Origin: Amoebophrya sp. A120
Taxonomy: Eukaryota; Sar; Dinophyceae; Syndiniales; Amoebophryaceae
Direction of reading: 5' to 3'
Assembly: GCA_905178155.1 (NCBI GenBank)
Contig: CAJINV010000003.1
Location: forward strand, 6,291,985 to 6,355,984
Length of the DNA: 64,000 nucleotides
The notes under the pieces are model-generated. The model was given only the letters and a program-made list of their open reading frames with translations. It was not told where the DNA came from and searched no databases. Positions 36,141 to 48,800 of this stretch are shown piece after piece; the first letter of the stretch is position 1, and every line of letters starts with the position of its first letter. Made by a program: the position numbers and the translations under genes.

Positions 36141-37659
36141 GATTTTCCTCACCGCTTGTTTTCGGAACACCCGGTTTCGGGTTGGTCCTGCCGTGCTGGA
36201 AAAAGAATCACAATCATCTGCAGCACCGTGCAGCGTCAGTGCCTGCGAAAGACCGGAGAAAATCCAGGATGACGATAGCTGCCAGGAGCTCGAGTACAAG
36301 TTCGTCGAGCAGGAGTCGCAGCTCCCGCGGCCGGTTGTTCTCCTCCTTGGCGTGTACTTCATAGTTGCGGTCGTTGCTCAACAATATCTCGCCCAACCCC
36401 TATTGAACCAAGAGTAAAAAATCCTCACCGAGATCGAACAGAAGCGAGCACAGCTGCTGCGCGGTGCAGGTCTTCTACGTACAGATTCATTGGTCTAACC
36501 GGCACCGTGATTCCATGAGCAACATCACTCGACGCTCAATACTAGTAGCACGAGAGGTCCTTCGTCCATGCAATCGAAAACAAAGAACTGTCTCTATCTG
36601 TACTTATTCCCGCGATGCCTCTTTATTCCAGCGAGCAGAACTCTCGAGGAAAACTCCGCAGTCAAATTCGCGGACATGCGCCTTTCTTCACGCTGTAGAA
36701 ACAAAACAAATGCCTGTGTACGACTAGCGAAGATAAAAGGCCAGCAATCATGCGAGTGCGCGGAAGCGCCATACCACAATCCCTCCCCGAATTTCAACGA
36801 ACTAGCCCTAGCGTCATTTGATGCGCTATCCTACGATACGAATGAAAACGGCACAACGAGGCGGTGCAGGTCTCGAGGAGGCGATACACTTGATAGAAAA
36901 ACGACCACACACGAAGCGAACACTACCTGCTGTGCAACGTGAACGTGGTCAGCCGCAACAACCCTCATTAGAAGGTCCATGTGAGAAAGCTGCTCATTTG
37001 CGTTTGCCTCTATGCTTCGCCAAAAGCAAAAATCTGAGCAAGCTCTGATACGCTCATGCGTTGATGATGTAGTATGTCCAAAATTGAATGACTGTAGTCC
37101 GAGCGGTGAAACTGAAACCAATTGGAGAATATAAGAATGTTCAGGGTCTGTAGAGCAAAGGATACAAAATCTAGAACATGCACTATGCTGGCACGAGCAT
37201 CCGGCGTCTGCAGTTCAAAAACTTTTGTGAGAAAATTTCATTTTTTGAAACAGAGACGAATCTTGATGGGCACAACTTAAAAGTGAAACCAAAGAAACAA
37301 ATTCTAGTGAAAAAACATTGGAAATTATGTAGACTTTTTTGTTTTACATGGTAAAAAGACTCACACCGTCTATACTTTCTTGGAAAGCGATCTTATCGGC
37401 GGTTAGCGGCATTCGGCACAAGACGCGTGTTGTGTCCGTTGCGGGCAGCGGCGTTCGGAAGTTTGTTCGTAATTGTAGCTGCAGAATATTGTGAATATTC
37501 ACAGGATTGTGGATTTTGATTCTCAAGAACAAACATGCAAACTGGGCTTGATAAATTGAATTCGATAGTGGCCGTGGCCCACAGATAATTACTACACCAT
37601 GCATGAGCATGTGTATCGATCCACCGTGTACAGCGGGCAAAGAAAAAATTGGTTTATGT
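36141..37659. other. Intergenic
   Basis: About 1.5 kb. The first 220 nt remain open in the frame of the membrane-anchor gene and could be its 5' end. The rest is AT-rich (especially 37200-37340) with no motif, RNA gene or introner-type inverted repeat. Confidence 0.5.
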
Positions 37660-40600
37660 CTATAATATACGCTTCTGAGCGGAGTGGGCGTCGTGCGCGT
37701 TTCCGGGTTTGGAGCTCAGGAGGGTGGGCATCTGGTGTTCCGCGCGGATGGCCTGCGCCACCTGCGGCGGGGTTTTGACCGTGTTCACGGTGGAAACGAA
37801 GTCGAAGTTTTCGTAGCGGATGCGGTCCATCGTGCGAGTGTGCATTGCAACTATGTCTGCGTCTGGAACACTGCAACTTGTGATGCAGCTGTGGCTGAAG
37901 TAGAAAGACAACCCTCTGTATTGCGTAGTCAGAAATCAACAAGCGCGCACTTTTTGTCTCCCCAAGAGCGCATTTCTCATGCAGAGACTAGGCATGGAGA
38001 GGCCTCCGCGCATCTTGTCAGGCTCTGCGTGCTTTCCAGAACTATTTGCAGGTCCACAAGCTGTATGATAAACGTCTACATTCTTCTTCCAGACCCAGAC
38101 TACATATTTGCAGTTGATAGCGAGACAGGTTCTGCCAGTGCGGCAGTGGCGTCTCCTTGTGCTGCGGGAACTTACTGGTGTCCAGCGTCGAACTCACCTT
38201 CGGAATAATCGGCGCCGTCTGCTGGTAGAGGTTGCCGAACTGCAGGTTCTGGAAAAACTTGTGCTGCTTGATCTGCGCGAAGGCGAGCCGTTGCTGCACC
38301 GGTGTGACCAAACTGTTGAGAAGCTCAACCGCCGGGTCCTTCAGATAGCCGGCCTGTCGCCCCCGCTGGACCGCTTTGCCGAAGTAGTGCTGCCACTTTT
38401 GGATCTTGTAAATCACACGGGTCACCTGACGAACGAGACACATCATCGTCGATCGAAACTTCTTATTGTCATTCGACGCTACTAGGAAGTTACTGGATTG
38501 TAGTGAGCACACACTCACGTAAGCATAATTTCATCTCGGAAACCAGCAGCAGATAGATTTCAAAACAGCCACGCAGCCTCGATGAACCATTATGTAGAAC
38601 AACAAGATCAAATCAAAACAGGCGAAGAGACTCGTACACGAAGTACCGCATCAGCCTTCTGGATCTGTGGCGGCTCTGCCTCGCCCACGCGTGGGTTGAA
38701 CGGGGTAGAGCCCACCAGGCAATCATACATGACGACGCCAGCAGCCCAAAAGTCCACCGCCTTTGTGTAGGGTAATGCATTGTAATTTCGGCTTCCACTT
38801 CAGGGAGCATGCAGTTGTGTTGCGTGACTTGCAAATTTGGTTGTCTATGATGAAGCTAAAAACAGAAGAGCTGTGCATGAGTCACAGCAATTTAGGTTCT
38901 GAAGTGTATCCGTGCTACTCGTCATGAAGGGTACAAAACATCAGCGAGCCAACCTTCCGGAAACAAAGGCGAACATGACCAAAGTAGTTGTCCTGCAGCT
39001 CTTTTCCTGAACTATTGCCATATTTTGCAGCGGATAATGTTTCGCGATTCACAATTTCTGGTGCCATGTACTGTGGTGTTCCGACCCAACTGTTCAAGTG
39101 GCGCCGCTTGTCCTGCTCCAGCGAATGCAGGTACTCCCCAACCGTAACCTTCTCATCGTTGTCATCGTACATAACCTGGTAGGTACGTAGATAACATAAT
39201 AATTGTGTGTACGATGATGCTCTGTTCATCCCAAAGCAAAACTTATCATCAGTCACACCCGCGTGGCGCTTGACTTTGTTTTTGATTCTGTGTTACTCCT
39301 ATCTCAGGAACACTAGTGTGGTCCTTACATCACTACAGTCGTAGCACAAGGTCAAAGCAACAAGGTCACTATAATACGTGATGCGAGGGGAGCTGCTTCA
39401 AAAAATCCGCCGACTCTTTGTAATGATCGACCACCTCCTTGCAAAGTCCGAAGTCCAGCAATTTCAAGTGCCCTTGTCTCGAAAAGCAGATGTTGTCGGG
39501 CTTGATATCGCGGTGCACGAACCCCAGCTCGTGGATGAATCCCAGCGCCTCAATCAGCTCCGCAATGTAGAATCGTGTCTCTGCCTCCGACAAACGCTTT
39601 CTGTCACACAGCAAACTGATCAAATCACCCCCCTGTAGGTGATTTTTCGCTCACGGATCCATAATTCTCTTGAGACACTAAAAACAACAGTTCGAGTAGG
39701 ACAACGCCAAACGATCACGGGAAAAACGTTTTCGTGTGTGCCAATCTGTATTTGGTAGATTCACACGATTTTGTTCAACGAGCCGCTGCTGTTGCGGGAA
39801 GCACAAAGATAACCAACGTATGTGCTCTCTTCTGGGGGAGGAGCGGACAGCATACGTCGAAAGCACGCCTATTAATTTGATGTCTCATCAAGTACCTGCA
39901 GAAACTCCATGATCATAAACAAGTGGTGATCGTCCGCAAAGCAGGCGTATAATTGCACGAAGTACTGGCCCCCGCTCCCGCCGAGTGCCACAAGACACTT
40001 GCGCTCCGCCATTAGGCGGGCCAGATCATTTTTCTTCGGGAAAGCCGTCTTCTGCATCTGTTTCATCGCGAACACTTCCTTGGACTGTTTGTGCTGGACC
40101 AGGCGCACCACACCGAACCCACCCTGTCCCAGAGTCTTCACCACGGAAAAATCATCCGTCCTCCAACCGCCGATTTCTGCCTGCAGTAGCCTGTGAAAAA
40201 TTTTGATCGATGAATCGATGGGATCTAGCAGTAGCGCCACCGCAAACTAAAACCACCACGAAATTACCAATGTAAGGAAGTAAGTACATACAATGTAGTA
40301 GCATTCAGGAGGTACAATTGCGACGAAACAAGCGCTTCTACTTCTCTTCCTGTCGTCCCAGCTCCGCCTCGAATCTCCTTTTCTGATCGGAAGTCATTGG
40401 CTTTGCTAGACTTCTTGCCTCGATTTGTCGCTCTTGCCGCATTTTATGAAACCACGCGACGCGAGTGTAAATCAGTGCTGGCATAATGAATTATCATGAC
40501 TACATGCACATGGCGGGTATCGGTAAAGGTTGGCACTAAAGATCGATGGAGAAGGACCACCCATCAGACACAAAATAACACCATCGATACACCGTGTTTG

Positions 40601-40807
40601 TCACGTTTCATACGCGTAGGCGGTGTCCCAGTGGTGCTCCACATGCGTATCGATAGCTTCCTTGAAAGCCTCCACATCTGCTGTGGTGTAGCCCCCCTTC
40701 TGCAACTTCGGCACCTGCACGTCCCGACTGAGGGCGTGTAACTTGCTGAGCTCCCGCAGCTGCGCCTCCTTGCGTGATACCTGCTGCGGATTTTGTTGCG
40801 CGTTCAT
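37660..40807 (-). CDS. NDR/LATS-like AGC protein kinase
   Basis: Ser/Thr kinase assembled from exons 40342 and upstream, 40190-39896, 39632-39378, 39175-~39015, ~38761-38647, 38425-38120 and 37833-37660. Motifs in order: glycine loop [12 protein letters not shown], catalytic Lys in FAMKQM, hinge [15 protein letters not shown], catalytic loop [23 protein letters not shown], a long insert before the activation segment, [28 protein letters not shown]. The insert between DFG and APE, and the Lys-rich helical N-terminus ([15 protein letters not shown]), are features of the NDR/LATS branch that binds MOB proteins. Two coding-like N-terminal segments lie near 40350-40470 and 40612-40807 ([16 protein letters not shown]); the join between them is not resolved. 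The 38762-39014 intron lacks GT-AG and inverted repeats. The last intron is a family-A introner. Confidence 0.85.
37839..38119. mobile_element. Introner, family A
   Basis: 281 bp within the last intron of the kinase. Plus-strand TGCAACTATGTCTGCGTCTGG near 37850 pairs with CCAGACCCAGACTACATA near 38095. The gene-sense left end is TATCAACTGC and the right end AATGCACA. Direct repeats GCGAG (37834-37838, 38120-38124) flank it. Removing the element plus one copy joins CTG-TCT-CGC to ACG-ATG-GAC in frame. Confidence 0.88.
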
Positions 40808-41593
40808 GTTTGCCCGAGAGTTGAATCAGTCTTGATGGAATTCCGATACTTTTTAAGTAAATTTGGTCCCAACAGGCGATGATCATAGATTTCTTAATGC
40901 TTCTTGAATTTTTACGCGGCCTCTCACCCTATACTTAGTTGAAGCCACGTACTGATCTCATTTCGCACGTACACCGGCCGCCTTCTTGAGTTTTGCCTCT
41001 AGTGCAGCCCATTTTTTCTCGACTCCCTGGCCCTTTTGCGACGCTGGTCATCGTCCCTCATCAGACCCATTGTCACAAACAGATGAGATTTTTCAAGAAC
41101 TATTTGAAATACTGCTGGAACCCACTAATATTTTCCATTGTGAACAAAAAAGCGCCGACTCGCAAAGCAGCGTCCAAGCACCATCGCCGTGCTTCATGTA
41201 GATGTGCTTTATGCCAACGGAGTGCTTTACGCCATGCGTCTCTCTCGCCTCCGCCTTCTGGTACATTTTAAGGATATCTAGGACAGCTTTCGCGCCCTCG
41301 CTGCTGGATACCAGGAACGGGCTTCTACTTAAAATGATTTTTTCATGGCAGGCTTGATTCAACAGCTTCTCCCTACAGAGAGAAACCTGAACTTCCGCAC
41401 TGAGGAGTTTCCACAGTGCATCGACATCTCTGGCATGATGGACGATGTGGGCATTTACTACAATAAAAAATCGAAACGTAAAAAGAACCAAGGCGTCGTC
41501 GAGTATAGGATGCGGAAAAGGAAAATTTTGCAAATTCGTCTTTTGAGAGAACGAAAGGAACGCTTCAACATTGTCCGTGCCTAATTATCAGCT
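40808..41593. other. Region with coding-like minus-strand segments, unresolved
   Basis: Between the kinase and citrate synthase. On the minus strand three short stretches look coding: about 41450-41400 (ARDVDALWKLLSAEVQ, followed by GT), about 41330-41180 (SSEGAKAVLDILKMYQKAEA) and about 41050-40975 (VEKKWAALEAKLKKAAG, followed by GT). They may be exons of a small helical protein or 5' exons of the kinase gene. No family recognised. Confidence 0.35.
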
Positions 41594-44211
41594 TCATTGT
41601 TCTTGACTTTTTCGCTCTTCCACGGAGCCCAGGGGTTGGTTGCGGGGAGACATTGTTTTGGACTCGGAAGTCCGGGCTTTCCGCGCGCTCGCGCCCGTGT
41701 CATCGGGCACCGACTTTTTGAAAGACGAGGTAGTCACGCTTTCGCGGCGGGCGAGACCCTGGATAAACTCGGAGATACGGGCGCCGCTCGCGTTGCCTGG
41801 CGAGGCGGCCGCCAACGGGTGGTGGGGCTCCAGCATGAAGTTCTGCCCACCTCCCGGAACGGACTTGCTGCTGGCCCGAGATTCCCCCTCCGTCGGGGAG
41901 TCCGCGTAGCCGGGACGCTCCTGCATCGGCACAAACTCGCGCCGCGTGCTCCCCACGTACAGCTGGCGGGGCCGCCCGATGCGCATCTGGTCCTCCTGGT
42001 GCATTTCCAGCCAGTGCGAGCACCACCCCACGCACCGCGCCATGGCGAACATGACCGTGAACATGGAGGTGGGGATACCGATGGCGCGGAGGATGATCCC
42101 CGAGTAGAAGTCCACGTTCGGGTACAGTTTCCTCTTCTTGAAGTACTCGTCCGATAGCGCGATCCGCTCCAGTTCCATCGCCAGTTCCAAGTGCGGGTCC
42201 AGCACGTCCAGGTCGTTCAGCACCTGGTGGCACAGCTTGTGCATCTGCTGCGCGCGGGGGTCGAAGTTCTTGTAGACGCGGTGTCCGAACCCCATCAGCC
42301 GGGTCTCCTTGCGCTTCACCTTCTCCAGGAAAGTGGGGATGTTCTCCTTGTGCCCGATCTCCTCAAACATCTTGATCACCGCCTCGTTGGCGCCGCCGTG
42401 CGCGGGGCCCCACAGACTCGCGATCCCCGCGGCCACGCACGCGTAGGGTTTTATCCTATGTAAAAACGTCCCCACCCCATAGTCAAGATGGGGAATCGGC
42501 TAGACAAATGCACAAGTTTCGGCTCTTTTGCATGACAGATTTGGACTCGTAGTGTAGTGCTGTTTGAGCTACCTGAGCAGCATCACAGATCTAGTACACC
42601 ATGCTGATTGGAGCATGACGAATTCCAAAAGACGACTAGAAAATGCTTCTCATGGGGCTCCGCATGAGAAACATGCTCAGCATGCAGATTTGCATTACAA
42701 CTATGGGATGGGGACATTTTTAAATGCGATAGGGTTGGCCTGGGAGCTACCGGCAATGCGCACGGTCGACGTGGAGGCGTTCTGCTCGTGGTCCGCGTGC
42801 AGGATCAAAAACACGTCTATCGCCTTGGCGTGAATGGGGTTCACCTTGTACTCCTCCAGCGGGGTGGCAAACATCATGTGCAAAAAGTTCTCCGCGAAAC
42901 CCATCTTGGCCTTCATTTTGCATATAAAAGTTTTGATCATTGAAAAGCGCATCAGCAACACAATTTCTAGTTGGTGTACTTACTCGTGCTAGGGCAGATA
43001 AGTACAGAAAACGAGGACCACAACATGTGAATCCTGCCCGTCTCATTCTTTTAGTACATAAAGCACTACGGAACGACACCTCGACAAGTTACTTTTTGCG
43101 GAATTGTACAACGAACTTTCTACCTGCGGCCACACGGCCGGTTCCCCCAAGTGCGTTTTGTATGCCAGGGCCGCGAGCGTCGGAAACTTTGCTACCATCC
43201 GGATGGTGGCCAGCCATCGAAACTCGGGATCCGACTGGTCCAGTTCGCTAAAAAAAGCCGAGAGCGCACCGGTCACTGCTACCATGATCGCCATGGGGTG
43301 CGCAATCTGCATTGCAAATATGCCTGGGTCGGCAAGGATGCGAACTTGTAATGCAGCAAACTACTCAGGAGCATACCAAAAACAAAATGTGTGTTGCATA
43401 AGCTCCTACCCGTCATCTCCTGCTCGATTATTAATGGCGAATTTTCATTTTTCATGCAGGATAGGGCTTGGAAAGAATGCCCGAAACAAACCTGTAATGC
43501 TGCAGTGTGCGTTTCAGGTTTGTCAGCGTGAACCTGATGCAAAACCTGCATGACAAAAAAGCGCAATCTTCCCGACCCAGACACACTTGCATTTGATACG
43601 CATCCATTCGAAACGATTCGAACATACGCTTGAGCTTTTCATGCACGAGCAGATTGGCCTTGATCTCCTTCTGAAACTCTTTCAACTCGTTTCGGTTCGG
43701 CAGCTCCCCCGTCATCAACAAGAAAGCCACCTTGTGATTTATGTGCGGTACAAAATGAAGGGCTCTCTCTTGATGAAACAGCCTGAGCGATCCAGTGCGC
43801 CGTTGCCTATATGATTTTTGCCGACGAACGCGCACTAGGATAATTCGTCGGCGGGGTTTTTTTCTTCAAACGGACAAGAAAGTAGAAGTACAGTATGCGC
43901 GGCGACCAAGAGTAGAAAGTTATGAATACCTCGATGAAATTGGATTTGACGCACAGCTCCTCGATGGGAATGCCACGATAGCAACAAATTCCTTCATTGC
44001 CGTCGATGAAGGTGATGGACGACGAGCAGGAAGCGGTGCAGGAAAAACCGGGGTCGTAGGTGAAGGCGTTGGTTTTTGCGTACAGGTCTCGTATGTCCAG
44101 GAACATCTCCGTACCCTCAGTCCCCCTATACACTTTGATCGAGTGTTCCTTTCCATCCGGGAGCTTGAGGACCGCAACTTCCTGCTTCGCCTGGCCGTTT
44201 GCATCCGGCAT
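41594..44211 (-). CDS. Citrate synthase
   Basis: Condenses acetyl-CoA and oxaloacetate, first step of the citric acid or glyoxylate cycle. Five exons: 44211-43930, 43730-43599, 43300-43124, 42910-42732 and 42446-41594; 1623 nt, 540 residues. Family landmarks: [19 protein letters not shown], the [11 protein letters not shown] segment, [32 protein letters not shown], catalytic His in [11 protein letters not shown], catalytic His in [14 protein letters not shown] and catalytic Asp in NVDFYSGI. It resembles the bacterial hexameric/peroxisomal type (E. coli GltA-like) rather than animal mitochondrial citrate synthase. A roughly 110-residue Ser/Pro-rich C-terminal extension is unusual. No clear targeting peptide at the ATG ([12 protein letters not shown]). 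Two introns are GT-AG; two are introners, one in family C and one in family A. Confidence 0.95.
42452..42731. mobile_element. Introner, family C
   Basis: 280 bp. Plus-strand left end TATCCTATGTAAAAACGTCC, then CCACCCCATAG, pairs with ACTATGGGATGGGGACAT and the right end GCGATA at 42731. It sits between codons of the conserved SSQANP and YACVAAG segment. Family alignment needs the join AAC-CC to C-TAC, which is one base away from removing a simple AACCC target copy. Confidence 0.85.
43305..43598. mobile_element. Introner, family A
   Basis: 294 bp. TGCAAATATGCCTGGGTC near 43313 pairs with GACCCAGACACACTTGCA near 43574-43591. The gene-sense left end is TATCAAATGC and the right end GCAATGCAGAT. 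Direct repeat CGCA flanks it (43301-43304, 43599-43602). Removing the element plus one copy restores MDAHPM, a block conserved in all citrate synthases. Confidence 0.88.
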
Positions 44212-45886
44212 CTTTTGTTCTCTTCGGAAGATTGAAGCGCAATCAAGAGGTAAAGAAATATCAATGTCTTCAATAGCAAATACTTCAGCAGTTAAAGACC
44301 CGTATCGTACATTCAAAAACTTCTAAGGCTCAAAACCGCTACCGAAGTCAATTAGGCAGCTTACTTTATAAAATATTTTGTCGTCCGTTCCAGAGGAAAA
44401 AGTCCAAAAAAAGTGACCGGTTTCTCACTGTCACTGTCCATCATAAATATATAGAAGAAAAGCGACGGACATATGTGGTCTTCCTGAGTAAGACGGAACA
44501 ATCACCACAGTCTGGTCCGGTGTCGACTTCACATACGCCAAATTGAAGTGCCGTGCGTCGCTTGCTCGCCGCTCAGAAGAAACTGAAACTCGTTGAAGTG
44601 TGTCCTCGCGCGTAAGAACAGGAATATTTGCGCACGCACGCTTTCGTTTGTCATTTCACACCCCCGCTCAGATGGCACTTGTGCATGTATCCTTCTCCAT
44701 GGCATAGTATCTCTTTTTCGTGTAATAATGTGGCGGGACCGAACACGGACGAGATCGTGTGTTTGTTCACAAGAGAAGATGATATTTCAGATACCATCCA
44801 GCTGCGGACAAGGCGAAATTGTTTCTATGCGAGATGATGGGGCGGCACTGATGTTACTGTATACCTGATGTTTTTTGTTCGCGTTCCGTTGCGGGGCTGC
44901 CGCGCAAGAAAGTTGGTACAATTTCAGACGTATAACCTGCGTCGAATTTGTGGCGTTCCTAATGGTTCTGATGTTTCGAAGCACTGCCTTGGGAGCCAGA
45001 TAGTCAGTCTCGAAAGACTGCCTCAGCTCCAGTCAGATGGTTCTGCTACTCACTAGCCGGTTGAAGCGTAGTGGCAGCACTGCTCTAGGACGCTATCGAG
45101 CAGCATTGCGCTGCCTCAAATCATCCCAGGTCGTGTATCTGAATACGTAGTATCAGGCGTTGCGGCTGTACGTAAGCCGCAGGGTCTTGTACATAGGGCT
45201 GAAGATATGTTAACTGTGATGTTGGGGTTACGGATTCTGAAATATGTGTACAGAGGTGGATCATGTTGTAGCGCGTTGTTTAACAAAAATCCTAAATGCG
45301 GCCGAAATATGCGAAAAAATAGCGCTTTCCAAAAATTTTGTATAATGATACTTCTGATAGCGACTCACAACAATAAAATTCATTTGCAACTTTTCCTTCC
45401 TTCGGAACTGAGCAACTATGAGATATCTCGTCGCTGCTGAGCGCATCTGAAGATTAGTGCATCGCCTGTACGCAGCTATTGCTTTGTCCGGCGCCTGACA
45501 TACCACATTAACGTAGTGGCGCTTGATATTTTGAATTGTAATCAACTGAATTAACCATTCTGACTCTGTGAAATTGTAAATCAAAAGTAAAAAAATAGAA
45601 AGTGCTTGTAATCCAACATAAAAAAAGTGTGTCTGCTTCTGCTTGTGATACTTTAGTGTAAACAACATGATAACATAAAAAAGTGATAAGCATAAAACTA
45701 AAAGTAACTGAATCTGTGCTTCAAAAAAAATGCTGATGAACCACCTCTACTTCTTCTTTTCGTGCCATGGGACTACATAGGTATCAAAGCCGTCGTGAAA
45801 GTGACTGCTCAACTGTGGCAAAAATCTGGTGTATTATACAATTCATCGATGCTACTGCGCAGCCAGAAATGACTGTGATAGCCTAT
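44212..45886. other. Intergenic
   Basis: About 1.7 kb between the start of citrate synthase and the stop of the exchanger gene. Short frames on both strands without motifs; AT-rich from 45200 to 45760. No RNA gene or introner recognised. Confidence 0.5.
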
Positions 45887-48800
45887 TTAGTCCTCTTCGT
45901 CGAGCGCCTTGATGGAAGACAAGGAAATGTAAACACCCCAGAGCGCGCAGAAAAAAGCGAAGGTAGCCCACTTCGGCCCGGCCGGTCCGCCCAACTCACC
46001 GCCGTAGAGGTATCGTCGCAGCACGAGTGTCCCCAGGCACGCGAATGCGGTCAAAGTGAAAATCGTCACACTGTAACCGAGGGAGCCTGTAGTTTGTTTC
46101 TTTTGTAGATTGAGCCATAATTTCGTCATCCCAGCAGCATCATCAAAGCGCTAATGCTAGAGTGGAAGTGGCAAGAAAGTAGTGTTCGTGCACCCACTAG
46201 CGTTGTGGAATTCGAATTCGAATTCTCATCGCGTCGCGGAACAATGATCGGTGACCACACGACAATAAGAATAAACACCGTAGAAGCAATCATAAGTTTA
46301 CCTGCAACAACGACAAAGCCGCCGTCTTTCAGGTCTGGGTTTGTCAGCAGTGACAGCTTCTTCTGCGCAATCTTCGCCTCCCACTCCGGTGTTCGTCCCT
46401 CCGCATTCCAGTAGAAAGCACCGATCATCCACGGCAGCCCCAATCCGAGGAATACCTGTGTGGCGCAAGGGCAATACGGGTGTGTAACTAATGGCACTTA
46501 TTTTCGAAATGACAATGAGCCAATACAACCCCAATATTAAACGATGCATCATCACCAAATTTTGGCACCAAAGATTCATTATTTGAGCTTTCTTCTAACG
46601 TAACCTGTATAGTCGAACGAAGTCTGGCACAACCGCAACATGTGACTACAACAATCAAAACCCAAAGCAAAAACAAAAGCAAGCACAACTTTTCTGTGTC
46701 TAATACGTTGACGGAATTTGAGCCGGTGACGTTGCCGACGGAGGCGTCGGCGTACTCGTCCTGTTCCGCCGAGGTTTTTGAGGCGAACAAGTCGGGCAGC
46801 GAGGTTCCCAGGGCCACGAAGGTGATCGCGGTGACGGAGGCCGGGAGGCCCAGCACGCACCCGAGCAGCGCTATGGATTGCAAATATGTCTGGGTCTGGA
46901 AGGTTGCAACTTGTGATGCTGTTTTTGGATTCTAAAAAAACTTGTATTGCATGTCCAGCAAGAAAGGTCCAGTTTGTGCTACGCGGACAGGGCATTTCTG
47001 ATGCGGAAGGCGCATCAGGAAGCCCTCTAAAGATCTGTGATGCTGGGTCATGCAATACAGGCACCAGGGGCCGTGAGAAATATGCATGACAAGTCTTGCA
47101 TTCTTCCAGACCCAGACATTTTTACATTTGGTAAGCGCGGCCAGGTCGCCAATGATGGCGGTGAGCACGCTATCCTGAGTAAAAACATCCCCACCCCATA
47201 GTTGTCATGCAGATTTGCGATTACAGGAAGATTTGTAATGCGCATCTCCATGAGAGGCATTTCCAGTCGCGTTTTGGAATTTGTAATGCTGTAAACAGGA
47301 TAAACAGATGGATTCGTGATGCGGTTGTCCTCGCTAACATGCACTACACTACGGACTGCACTTTCTCATGCGTGGCGTCCAAAACTTGTGGATTTGTCTT
47401 GCTAGGTTCCCAACTTGACTATGGGGTGGGGACGTTTTTATATATGATACACGCCGATCATGATCAGACTGCAGAAGAAGCAGACCCAGCCGTTGGCGTA
47501 GTCGGTGGGGGGGACGATGGCGAACAGCAGTTTCCAGAACACGGTGAGAATGTGGAAGACCCAGTCGCCGGCGCCGGCCTCCGCCTGCTCCTCGGGAGAC
47601 CCGTTCACGTACAGGGCGGACACAAACTGGTCCCGGTAGTTCGCGTTGCCGATCGCCATCTTGTCCGCGTTCACCTTCAGAAACCCGGTGGCCTTGTCCA
47701 CCAACTGCTTGCGTTCCTCGTTGGGAATGATCGAAATGGTGCAGATGCCCGACTCCTCGCCGCCGTCCGTGTCCGCGGAAAACGAAGCGCCACCCGTCGC
47801 CTCGGTCAAGATGACTCGAAACTTCTCCAGCGCCTCGTACCGACCCCGGGCCAGCACGCGCACAGATATCACTTTCTCCACTTCGCCCGGAAGAAACGTC
47901 AACTCGCCTGTTTTATTACAAAATAGAAAAAGATGATGAAAATATTTGGCTCATTTTGAAATCCTTCCAGATTCGACAAGGACTGTTTCCCGACCATCAC
48001 GCCAAGGGGACGCGAGTGGCAGGAACAGCAGCTGCACGCATCCACGTTTGGGAGAAACAAGGCGCATAGATACATCTACAGATAGGATACATTTGTGTTT
48101 TGTCTTCACGGAAAATACTTATGCATAATTTCAAGCTTAGATCAAGGCTACCCATGCGGGTTCTATTGATTCGCAAATCCAAAAAATCCTAGTTTCGAGG
48201 GCATAAAGATGCTGTAGAAATAAATTCACATTCTCCTCGTACCTTCAATGTGTTCATAGTCGCGGTCCTTGGTCGCGCTATCTTCCTCCGTTGCGTATTT
48301 GCAGGTCACCGTACCGGTACTACCGCCGCGGCGCTGCACGAGGATCTTCTGGGTGCAGTCCTCTGTGCTTTCTTGTAGGTCCAACAATTCCTTCTCGAAG
48401 CAGAACACACCCGGCAGGTCGTCGTCGATAATCGTGATCTGTTCACAGTTGGTAAGGAAAAGGATATTTTTGCAGCTTTATTTCTTGGCTAGAGATACTA
48501 TAGCTAAACTTCCGTGAATGAAATCCGATGGACTCACACAAAAGACATCATTCTGAAAATGGCTATGACGGTGTTGAGCAATAGATACTACTTTTTTAAG
48601 AACTTGTACCAAAAGTATAGTTGGGTACTATAAATCTCAAGTGTCTAGTTACCGTGGCGGTTTCCTCGAGTTTGGGGATCTCGACGGTAACACCGGGCGG
48701 CCCGCTGGCCTCAGACAGATCGACGTAAAACAGCTCGTCACCTTCGTAAATGTCGTCGTCAATGATCTCTACCGTGACCGTCTTCTCGGCCTCGCCCGGA

